Positions 42,098 to 49,680 of a stretch of DNA of 64,000 bases are shown here, piece after piece. The notes under the pieces are model-generated. The model searched no databases and was not told the origin of the DNA. It worked only from the letters and a program-made list of their open reading frames with translations. The translations under genes and the position numbers were made by a program. The first letter of the stretch is position 1. Each line of letters opens with the position of its first letter. Location: contig OZ241182.1 of assembly GCA_965199595.1 (NCBI GenBank), forward strand, positions 620,001 through 684,000, written 5' to 3'. Source of the stretch: JBBROS01 sp965199595 (GTDB lineage Bacteria; Pseudomonadota; Alphaproteobacteria; Acetobacterales; Acetobacteraceae).

Positions 42098-43956
42098 CAG
42101 GCCACGCTCCCGAGATAGGCTTCCTGCACGCGGGGGTCGTTGCGCACCATGGCCGGATCGCCCTCGGCGATCACCGTGCCGAACTCCATCACCACCACCC
42201 GGTCCACCAGGCCCATGACGAACTCCATGTCGTGCTCCACCAGCAGCACGGTCAGGTGCTCGTCGCGCAGCGACCGCAGTAGGGCGGCGAGCGCCAGCTT
42301 CTCCTGCCGACGCAGCCCGGCCGCGGGCTCGTCCAGCACCAGCAGCACCGGATCGGCAGCCAGGGCACGGGCGATTTCCAGTACGCGCTGATTGCCCAAC
42401 GGCAGGTTGCCGGCCAGCTCGAAGGGACGGTCGCCCAGCCCTACCCGCTGGAGCAGGCGCATGGCCTCCGCCCGGGCCTGCGCCTCCTCGTCCCGCCGCA
42501 AGGTCAGCGCCCCGGCCAGCAGCCCGGCGCCGAGCCGCGCATGGGCGCCCAGCAGCACGTTGTCCAGCAGGGTCATGCGTGGCCGCAGCTTGATGTGCTG
42601 AAAGGTCCGCGCGATGCCGGCGCGCGCCACGGCCCGTTGCGGCTTGGCCGAGATCTCCTGCCCCGCGAACACCACCCGGCCGCTGTTCGCGTGCATGGCG
42701 CCGGTGAGCAGGTTGAACATGGTGCTTTTGCCGGCGCCGTTCGGCCCGATCAGCGCGAGGATCTCGCCGGCCCGCACTTCGAAGCTGACGTCGTTCACCG
42801 CGACCAGTCCGCCGAAGCGACGCCGCAAGCCCTGCACGCTCAGCAGGGTCTCGCCGGGCCGCGGCTGCGCCCGGCGCGGTAATGGGGCGGCGGCACCCGG
42901 CAGCACCTGCCGCACAGTGGGCAGCAGCCGGGCCAGGTAGGGCACGACGCCATCGCGCGAACGCTGGAGGAACAGGATAAACAGCGCCGAGAAGGCGACG
43001 ACCTGCAATGAGCCCGATACGCCCGGGAAGATCACGGGGAACCAGTCCTGCACCGCGTTTTTGAGCAGCCCGACCACGGCGGCGCCGACCACCGCGCCGA
43101 ACAGCGATCCGGCGCCGCCGATCATGGCCATCATCAGGTACTCGATGCCGGGCCCGGTGCCGTAGGGGGTGGGGCTAACGAAGCGGCTGAGATGGGCGTC
43201 CAGCCAGCCGGACAGCGCGGCCAGCAGGGCTGCAATGACGAACAGCGACAGCCGGGCGCGGAAAGCGTCGATACCCAGGCTCTCCACCAGGATATTGCCG
43301 CCGCGGAGCACCCGCATCGCCCGCCCCATGCGTGACCGCAGCAGGTTCGCTGCCAGCAGCATGGACAGGCCGACCACGAGCCAGATCAAGTAGAACATGG
43401 GCACGGTGCCGCCCAGGTTGACCGGCCCCAGGGTGATCGGCGGGATCTGTGAGATTCCGTTGAAGTTGCCGAGCCCGTCGATGTTGCCGAACAGAAAGGA
43501 GATCGACAGGCCCCAGGCGATGGTACCCAGCGATAAGAAATGCCCCTTTAGCCGCAGCGTCAGCGCCCCGAGCAGCAGCGCCACGATCCCGGTGAGCGCG
43601 AGTGCGAGCAGCAGGCCCAGCCAGGGCGAGGCGTTGTGCCGGGTTGTGAGCCAGGCGGTGGAATAGGCCGCGATGCCCACGAAGGCCGCCTGGCCGAACG
43701 ACACCATGCCGCCCACACCTGTCAGCAGCACAAGGCCGAGCGCCACCAGCGCATAGATGCCGATGTAGTTCAGCAGCGTCACGGTGAAGGGGTTCACCAC
43801 CAGCGGCGACAGCGCTAGCAGCACGAACACAGCCAGGAGGGCGCCGCGGAACGCGAGCGGACTGATGTCGGGCGCAGCCCGGTTCGCCTGCGGCACGGCT
43901 GCGGCGGCGCTGTCCGTGAGGCTCGACGGGCTGGCCGGCGTGCTGGACGGCATCAT
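42097..43956 (-). CDS. Fused LivM permease-LivG ATPase
   Basis: A 619-residue fusion. Residues 40-330 are a LivM-type permease with about nine hydrophobic segments (LLAVFVLLALSPLVV, IYALVALGLVLLTGVGGMVSFGQ, YLMMAMIGGAGSLFGAVVG). Residues 360-619 are a LivG-type ATPase: RRFGGLVAVNDVSFEVRAGE, Walker A IGPNGAGKSTMFNLLTG, signature-region LPLGNQRVLEIARALA, Walker B LLVLDEPAAG. The start ATG at 43956 overlaps the LivH-type stop as ATGA. With the neighbouring LivF, LivH and binding protein the transporter is complete. Confidence 0.88.
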   Translation of the reverse strand: MMPSSTPASPSSLTDSAAAAVPQANRAAPDISPLAFRGALLAVFVLLALSPLVVNPFTVTLLNYIGIYALVALGLVLLTGVGGMVSFGQAAFVGIAAYSTAWLTTRHNASPWLGLLLALALTGIVALLLGALTLRLKGHFLSLGTIAWGLSISFLFGNIDGLGNFNGISQIPPITLGPVNLGGTVPMFYLIWLVVGLSMLLAANLLRSRMGRAMRVLRGGNILVESLGIDAFRARLSLFVIAALLAALSGWLDAHLSRFVSPTPYGTGPGIEYLMMAMIGGAGSLFGAVVGAAVVGLLKNAVQDWFPVIFPGVSGSLQVVAFSALFILFLQRSRDGVVPYLARLLPTVRQVLPGAAAPLPRRAQPRPGETLLSVQGLRRRFGGLVAVNDVSFEVRAGEILALIGPNGAGKSTMFNLLTGAMHANSGRVVFAGQEISAKPQRAVARAGIARTFQHIKLRPRMTLLDNVLLGAHARLGAGLLAGALTLRRDEEAQARAEAMRLLQRVGLGDRPFELAGNLPLGNQRVLEIARALAADPVLLVLDEPAAGLRRQEKLALAALLRSLRDEHLTVLLVEHDMEFVMGLVDRVVVMEFGTVIAEGDPAMVRNDPRVQEAYLGSVA

Positions 43957-44996
43957 TCCTCGACCTCTTCTTCGGAATGGATGGTCGCGACCGAGCGCCA
44001 TAGCAGCACCGGGACCAAGGCGGCGAAGACGATTACCTCCTTGAAGGAGGACGAGAAGAACGAGGCATAGGAGCCGAGCAGCCCGACCAGCAGCGCCCCC
44101 AGCGCGGTGCCGGGATAGCTCGCGAGGCCGCCGATGATGGCGCCCACGAAGGCGAACAGGCCGAGCAGGAAGCCGCTGTCGTAGAACATGGTGTTCACTG
44201 GCGCGATCAGCACGCCGGAGATGGCGGCGAGCAGGGAGCCGATCAGGTAGGCGATGGTGCCGGCCCGGTCCGGCCGGATGCCGACCAGGCGAGCGCCCAC
44301 GCGGTTCACCGCCGTCGCCTGCAGTGCCTTGCCGATCAGCGTATGGTTGAAGAACAGGAACAGCAGCAAGCTGAACAGGGCGGCAGCGACCACGATCATC
44401 GCCGTCTGCCCGGAGACCAGCACGTCACCGAATCCCAGCGCCGCATCCGTCAGCGGCTGGGTCCGCACCCCCTCCGCCCCGAAGAACAGCAAGCCGATCC
44501 CGGCCAGGGCGAAGTGCAGCGCCACGGAGATGATCATCAGCAGCAGCACGCTGCCATCCGCCACGGGCCGGAACACGATACGGTCTAGCAGCGGCGCCAG
44601 CGGCAGCACGGCGGCGATCGCCAGCACGATGCGCGCCGCCATAGGCAGAGCGAGGCCGGCGGCTGCCCAGACCACGCCAGATACCACGAGCGGCAGTACT
44701 AAGTAGAAGCTAAGCGCCCGCGGCACCGCCCGCGCCTTGCCTTGCCGCAGCAGCCCCACGACCTCCATGGCGGCCGCGAGGACCGCGAGGATCACAACCA
44801 GCCCGGCCGTGCCCGGCACCTTCTTCGCCTCCAGCGCCGACAGCGTCAGGGCGGTGAAGGCGGCGATGTCGCCGAAGGGCACGAAGATCACCCGCGTTAC
44901 GGTGAAGATCAGCACCATGCCGATGGCGAGCAGCACGTAGACGGCACCGGTGGTGATGCCGTCCACGGCCAGCAAGGTCGCGATGTCGAGGTCCAC
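43953..44996 (-). CDS. livH: Branched-chain-type ABC transporter permease
   Basis: A 347-residue LivH-type integral membrane protein. GAVYVLLAIGMVLIFTVTRVIFVPFGD is the characteristic N-terminal pattern, RPDRAGTIAYLIGSLLAAISGVLIAPV the conserved cytoplasmic loop and following helix. It is somewhat longer than the usual 290-300 residues owing to extra hydrophobic segments after the first helices. It starts 11 bp after the binding-protein gene. Confidence 0.87.
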   Translation of the reverse strand: MDLDIATLLAVDGITTGAVYVLLAIGMVLIFTVTRVIFVPFGDIAAFTALTLSALEAKKVPGTAGLVVILAVLAAAMEVVGLLRQGKARAVPRALSFYLVLPLVVSGVVWAAAGLALPMAARIVLAIAAVLPLAPLLDRIVFRPVADGSVLLLMIISVALHFALAGIGLLFFGAEGVRTQPLTDAALGFGDVLVSGQTAMIVVAAALFSLLLFLFFNHTLIGKALQATAVNRVGARLVGIRPDRAGTIAYLIGSLLAAISGVLIAPVNTMFYDSGFLLGLFAFVGAIIGGLASYPGTALGALLVGLLGSYASFFSSSFKEVIVFAALVPVLLWRSVATIHSEEEVEE

Positions 44997-45007
44997 GGCC
45001 CCTGCTC

Positions 45008-46159
45008 CTATGGGCTATAGACCCAGGCGCCGTTCTGCAGGCGCACCATGACCAGCGAGCGTTCGTCGGCGCCGTAGGACGATGCCTGGGTGTAGTTGTA
45101 CACCCCCTCGGTCCCCGGTAGCTCTTTGGTCTGGAAGATCGCGTCCTTCAGCGCGGTGCGGAATTCGGGCGTGCCGGGCTTCGCGGTCACCATGGCGCGC
45201 TTCGCCGCATCAGCCATGACGAGCCAGGCGTCGAAAGCATAGGCCGAGAAGCTGTCAGTGGTGGGGGTGCCGTTGGCCTTTTGGTAGACATCGCGAAAGG
45301 TGAGCGAGAGCTTCCTGGCGAAGTGGTCGTCCGGCAGCTGCTCGGCGACGATCACCGGGCCGGTCGGCAGCTCGATGCCCTCGGCCGCCTTGCCGGCGAC
45401 GCGGATGAAGTCCGCGTTCACCAAAGCCGGGTTACCATAAATTTTGCCCTTGTAGCCGCGCTCGTGCAGCGCCAGCAGCGGCAGTGCGCCCTGAGTCGCA
45501 GATCCGCCGTCCAGCACACCCTCGGGCCTGGTGGCCAACACCTTCAGGATCTGCCCGGTGACGGAGGTGTCGGTGCGGGTGTAACGCTGGTCGGTGGTGA
45601 CGGTGAGCTTGCCAGCGTCCTGCGCCGCCTTGGCCCCGTTGTAGACTAGGTCGCCCCAGGCATCGGAGAAGCCGATGTAGCCGATGGTCTTGGTGCCGTT
45701 GCGCGCCATGCGGTCGGTTACCGCCTTGATCATCAGCGGCGGCGGCTGCGGTATGCAGATAGCCCAGCGCTCACCGTTCTCGGCCGCGACGATGGTGACC
45801 GGTGAGATCGCGATCATGGGCACCTTCAGCTCCGTCGCCACCGCGGTCATGGCGATAGTAGACGGGGCGGAGGAGGTGCCGATCAGGATGTCGACCTTGT
45901 TCTCCTCGATCAGCTTGCGGGCGTTGCGCGTGGCGGCCGAGGGGTCGGACCCATCATCGAGCTGGATCAGGCGAATCTTCTCGCCCGATATCTCGTCCTT
46001 GAACGTCAGTGCGGCCTTGATGCCGTTGCCGTAAAGGATCCCGATGGAAGCGGCCGGGCCACTGAGCGAGGTGACGAAGCCCACGGTGATGTCCGCCCGG
46101 GCGGGAACTGCCAAGAGGAGCGCGGGACCGAAGACGGTGCAGAGTAGGAGGCGTTTCAT
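45008..46159 (-). CDS. ABC transporter substrate-binding protein (with Liv transporter)
   Basis: A 383-residue periplasmic binding protein with signal peptide (LLLCTVFGPALLLAVPARA) and mature start DITVGFVTSLSGPAASIGIL. AFDAWLVMADAAKRA and the domain layout are typical of type I binding proteins. It heads the transporter genes, so it is the cognate receptor. It differs from the three orphan binding proteins in lacking their C-terminal Cys-Pro-Leu motif. ATG at 46159 has AAGGAG at good spacing. Confidence 0.88.
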   Translation of the reverse strand: MKRLLLCTVFGPALLLAVPARADITVGFVTSLSGPAASIGILYGNGIKAALTFKDEISGEKIRLIQLDDGSDPSAATRNARKLIEENKVDILIGTSSAPSTIAMTAVATELKVPMIAISPVTIVAAENGERWAICIPQPPPLMIKAVTDRMARNGTKTIGYIGFSDAWGDLVYNGAKAAQDAGKLTVTTDQRYTRTDTSVTGQILKVLATRPEGVLDGGSATQGALPLLALHERGYKGKIYGNPALVNADFIRVAGKAAEGIELPTGPVIVAEQLPDDHFARKLSLTFRDVYQKANGTPTTDSFSAYAFDAWLVMADAAKRAMVTAKPGTPEFRTALKDAIFQTKELPGTEGVYNYTQASSYGADERSLVMVRLQNGAWVYSP

Positions 46160-46232
46160 GGTCGGATGCTCCTTGGTGTGAGGGGCAGGCACGTGAAAGG
46201 CAGGCGCGTGAGAGGGGTAGTTGCGCCGGGGA

Positions 46233-47414
46233 TCAGGGGTAGGCCGGACCGTTGGGCACGGCGCCCGCCAGCATGGCACCTGCGTTCTCCAGCGTGCCCT
46301 CGCTCAGGAAGGCGTGCTGCGTCACCACCATGGAGTCCCGTACGATCTGCTGCATGCGGTGGCCCTTGTGGATGGCGGACATGCCGGCGATCCGGTAGGC
46401 GCGGGTGATGACGTCGGCACAGGTATGGGCCGCGTTGGTGGCCGAAAGCCGGATCAGGTTGGCCTGCTCGGGCGACACCTCGTCGCCGCGCGCCAGGGCG
46501 TCCCACGCCGCCTCGGCAGTCTCGTAGAAGAAGGCCCGGGCGCCGCGCCAGGCGGCCTCGGCCCGCGCCAGCTCCAGCTTGTAGTAGCCACGGTCGGCCA
46601 GGCGGGGGGCGCCGGTGATGGTCTTGGTGACGCCGCCCGCCTCGGTGGCGAGGTCCAGCGCGGCACGCGCCAGGCCGACGTTGCAGGCAGCGTGCACCTC
46701 CGCTTGGAAGCCGATGGCGGGATAGCGAAACAGCGGCTCGTCAATCGTGGTGCCGCCCCCGCGCACGAAAGTCCAGCTGGCGGCGTAGATCTTGTCGGTG
46801 ACCTGGGTGTCGTGGCTGCCTGTGCCCTGCATGCCGACCACGCTCCAGTTCGGCACGATCTCGACCTCATCCGCGGGCGACACGGCGGCGAGCTGGCGCG
46901 GCTTGCCGTTCGGCTCCTCCACCTCGATGCCGACGCCGATCCAGTCAGCCCCCATGCAGCCGCTGGCGAAGCGCCACCGTCCCGTCACCTGCCAGCCGCC
47001 AGGAACGGCTCGAGCCTTTTGCGCGGGATACAGCCCGCCGGCGAACACCTGGTCCGGGCCGGTGGCGTAGATGATCCGTTGCGTGTCGATCGGCAAGGAG
47101 GCCATGTAGGTGTTGGCCGAACCGAAGGCGGCGACCCAGGCGGCCGAGCCGTCCGCGGTGGCGATCCGCTCGATGATTCGCATGAACTCAGCGGGAGGTA
47201 GCGGCTCGCCGCCGAACATGGTGGGCGTGGTAGCCCGGTAGATACCGACCTGCTTCATCATCGCGATCACGTCGCGCGGCACGTAGGTCAGCTCGTCGAA
47301 TTCTTGGCGGCGGCGCACGACCTCGTCCACCAGCGCGTCCAGGCTTAACTTGCCGCTGGTGCTGGACGCTGGGTTGAGCCGAACAGCCAAGCGGTCGTCG
47401 GTGATCACAGACAT
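46233..47414 (-). CDS. Acyl-CoA dehydrogenase-fold flavoprotein, probable flavin-dependent monooxygenase
   Basis: A 393-residue protein of the acyl-CoA dehydrogenase superfamily. Segments ATADGSAAWVAAFGSANTYMAS, GGWQVTGRWRFASGCMGADW and GMQGTGSHDTQVTDKIY resemble HsaA/HpaH-like class D monooxygenases, where the last block replaces the dehydrogenase substrate loop. Such enzymes use reduced flavin from a partner such as the flavin reductase domain at 35655. ATG 47414 has GAGGAGG just upstream. It is the first gene of the long minus-strand operon, divergent from the LysR regulator. Confidence 0.8.
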   Translation of the reverse strand: MSVITDDRLAVRLNPASSTSGKLSLDALVDEVVRRRQEFDELTYVPRDVIAMMKQVGIYRATTPTMFGGEPLPPAEFMRIIERIATADGSAAWVAAFGSANTYMASLPIDTQRIIYATGPDQVFAGGLYPAQKARAVPGGWQVTGRWRFASGCMGADWIGVGIEVEEPNGKPRQLAAVSPADEVEIVPNWSVVGMQGTGSHDTQVTDKIYAASWTFVRGGGTTIDEPLFRYPAIGFQAEVHAACNVGLARAALDLATEAGGVTKTITGAPRLADRGYYKLELARAEAAWRGARAFFYETAEAAWDALARGDEVSPEQANLIRLSATNAAHTCADVITRAYRIAGMSAIHKGHRMQQIVRDSMVVTQHAFLSEGTLENAGAMLAGAVPNGPAYP

Positions 47415-47442
47415 GCGTGCCTCCTCGGGTTGCAAACATAGT

Positions 47443-47459
47443 CATGCATTGAATGCATG
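47443..47459. promoter_or_regulatory. 17-bp perfect palindrome, probable LysR operator
   Basis: CATGCATTGAATGCATG is a perfect odd-centred palindrome and contains a T-N11-A LysR box (TGCATTGAATGCA). It lies 28 bp upstream of the acyl-CoA-dehydrogenase-like gene start and 73 bp from the LysR start. Confidence 0.7.
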
Positions 47460-47520
47460 GCAGCGTCGATCTGACGTAAGGCTGTAGCAGAACGTTCTTG
47501 AAAACATCCAAATCATAATC

Positions 47521-47537
47521 TTCATAGACACTATGAA
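47521..47537. promoter_or_regulatory. Palindrome overlapping the LysR start codon
   Basis: TTCATAG (47521-47527), ACA, CTATGAA (47531-47537): a perfect 7-bp inverted repeat whose right arm contains the LysR ATG at 47533. Protein binding here would block the regulator's own start region, fitting autoregulation; an RNA hairpin over the start codon is an alternative. Confidence 0.55.
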
Positions 47538-48462
47538 TCCTGCGAATAGGGCGCTGCACGACTTCAACCTAATTCGGGTGTTCATCGCCGTGTGGGACAC
47601 CCGCAACCTCACCGACGCCGGGGCGCGGCTCAGCCTGACACAACCGGCTGTCAGCCACGCGCTCCGCCGGTTGCGGGAGACCTTTGAGGACCCCCTGTTC
47701 GTGCGGGCCGACGGCGGAATGATGCCGACGGAGCTGGCCCGGCGCCTGCACACGCCGTTCAGCCAAGCTATGCGCATGATCCAGCACGCAGTGCATGAGA
47801 GCGGCGGTTTCGACCCCCGCACGGCGCAGCGGGTGTTTCGGGTCGCCATGTCCGACGTGTCCGAGTTCTTCTTTCTTCCGGCGCTGATGCAGTGGCTGGC
47901 CGGCGAGGCACCCGGGATCCATCTCCGCGTGATTCCGCTGGACCCCTCGACCGTGCAGCAAGCCATGAAGGCCGGAGAGGTCGACCTGACGATCGGCTTC
48001 CTTCCGGATCTCGATGACGAAGTGATAAGCCGCAATCTGTTCGAGGATGCCTTCGTATGCCTCGTGCGTGCGGGACATCCGATCATCGGGAACAGCACGT
48101 CCGACCCTGATCTCGGCTCCCTCGGGTATGTCTACGGCAGCACGACGGCCGCAGGCCACCTGGTTGCCGAACGCTGGCTGACCGAAATCGGGATCAAGCG
48201 GCAGATCGTGCTGCGGCTGGGCCATTTCACCGTGGCGCCTGCGGTGGTCAGGGTCTCGGACCTCGCCGTAATCTTCCCAAAGAGCGTCGCCACCCTGATC
48301 AACGACGATGGCGCCTTCGTTTTATTGCCCTTGCCCGAAGGCCACCCCGTGATCAACATCCGCGTCCATACGCACATGCATTTTGAGGGCGACGCCGGGA
48401 TCAACTGGGTCCGGGATACGCTGCTTCGGCTGTTCGCCGATGGTCGCCATCCCTCGGCCTGA
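47533..48462 (+). CDS. LysR-family transcriptional regulator
   Basis: A 309-residue LTTR. The N-terminal HTH is clear (FNLIRVFIAVWDTRNLTDAG, LSLTQPAVSHALRRLRETFEDPLF), and the effector domain resembles the NahR/NodD-like group (DLTIGFLPDLDDEVISRNLF). It is divergent from the oxygenase/transporter operon, with two palindromes in the gap, so it most likely controls that operon in response to an aromatic compound. Confidence 0.92.
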   Translation: MNPANRALHDFNLIRVFIAVWDTRNLTDAGARLSLTQPAVSHALRRLRETFEDPLFVRADGGMMPTELARRLHTPFSQAMRMIQHAVHESGGFDPRTAQRVFRVAMSDVSEFFFLPALMQWLAGEAPGIHLRVIPLDPSTVQQAMKAGEVDLTIGFLPDLDDEVISRNLFEDAFVCLVRAGHPIIGNSTSDPDLGSLGYVYGSTTAAGHLVAERWLTEIGIKRQIVLRLGHFTVAPAVVRVSDLAVIFPKSVATLINDDGAFVLLPLPEGHPVINIRVHTHMHFEGDAGINWVRDTLLRLFADGRHPSA

Positions 48463-48539
48463 CAGCCGGGGGTAGCCGGGCCGGTGCTTGCCATGCCGGC
48501 ACGAGGCGAATATCGGCCCAGTCTTGCTGGAGATGAGAG

Positions 48540-49361
48540 ATGCGGAAACCAAGGCCCCCGACAACGCGCGCCTTTGTCGAGACCCGCGCCGGCCTGCTGC
48601 ATTACGCGGCCTGCGGCGAAGGGCTCCCTGTGGTGCTCCTGCATCAGACGCCCCGGTCCTGGAACGAGTACCGCGATGTCCTGCCCCGTTTGGGCGAGCA
48701 CGTCCGATCGATCGCCATGGACACGCCGGGCTTCGGGGACTCCCCGCCTCCCGCCGATGGCTGCCCCTCGATCGAGGCATGGTCAGAGGCGGTACTCGCT
48801 CTGCTCGATGCCTTGGGCATCGAGCGCGTCTGCCTGGTAGGCCACCACACCGGGGCGGTCATTGCCATGGAGGCGGCGGCGCGGGCGCCGGCGCGAATTG
48901 TCGCCCTGGTGCTGTCATCGTGCCCCATGGTCGATGCCGAACGCCGCCACCACCATGTCGGCAAGGTGCCGATCGACACCGTGGTTGCGGACGCGGACGG
49001 AGCGCATCTGCTGCAGCTCTGGCGGGGCCGCCAGCCATTCTACCCCGCCGATGCGCCAGACCTCCTGAACCGGTTCGTCGCCGATGCGCTCCGCGCTGGC
49101 ACCATGGCGGCGGAGGGACACCGCGTGGTGAACCGCTACCGCATGGAGGACCGGATCGGCCTGGTCCGAGCGCCAACCCTGGTGATCGCCGCCACGCACG
49201 ACCCGCATGCCTTTCTGGCGGCGCCGCGTGTTGCCGGATCGATTGAGGGGGCGGAACTGGTGGAGATCAGGGGTGGCACCGTGCCGCTGCCCGACGCCAT
49301 GCCGAAGGCGTTCAGCGAGGCGATCCTCGGTTTCCTGCGACGCCGGGCCGGCCTGGGGTAG
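48540..49361 (+). CDS. Alpha/beta hydrolase-fold protein without canonical triad
   Basis: A 273-residue alpha/beta hydrolase: VVLLHQTPRSWNEYRDVLPRL (oxyanion region), AMDTPGFGDSPPP and the nucleophile elbow VGHHTGAVIAM at 100-110. The elbow has His103 where Ser is expected (G-x-S-x-G). The C-terminal position of the catalytic His (usual G-G-H) reads RGGTVPLPDAMP, with Thr instead. Asp in THDPHAF is retained. The protein may be non-hydrolytic or use unusual chemistry. It follows the LysR gene by 77 bp on the same strand. Confidence 0.8.
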   Translation: MRKPRPPTTRAFVETRAGLLHYAACGEGLPVVLLHQTPRSWNEYRDVLPRLGEHVRSIAMDTPGFGDSPPPADGCPSIEAWSEAVLALLDALGIERVCLVGHHTGAVIAMEAAARAPARIVALVLSSCPMVDAERRHHHVGKVPIDTVVADADGAHLLQLWRGRQPFYPADAPDLLNRFVADALRAGTMAAEGHRVVNRYRMEDRIGLVRAPTLVIAATHDPHAFLAAPRVAGSIEGAELVEIRGGTVPLPDAMPKAFSEAILGFLRRRAGLG

Positions 49362-49680
49362 GTTCGAGATACGTGTTTCGCGACAGCGGTGGGTACACCC
49401 ACCCTAATCTCTCGCCGTCTATGGTGGGCCGCGAAGACAATTGCCTTCTTACCCCAGGCAACGCAGTCTGGTCCATGCAATAAAGTCACATCCTGCTTCA
49501 CCAGGCCAAGCTTGCGGAAGCTGATCGTACGCGTGAGCCTGCGGCGGCAGGACCTCGGAACCGGACGCGATGTCGCGCAGCATTACCGGCCTTCCAGCGG
49601 CGGCCATCATCGTCAGGATGCGGCCGCTCACCTCTACTGAGTGCAGGCTGCAGCCAGGCATGTCCATACGGGTGCGGCGT
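49362..49680. other. Gap without a supportable gene
   Basis: About 320 bp between the alpha/beta hydrolase and the convergent flavoprotein gene. Frames on both strands are short and without recognisable content. I saw no clear terminator hairpin. Confidence 0.35.
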
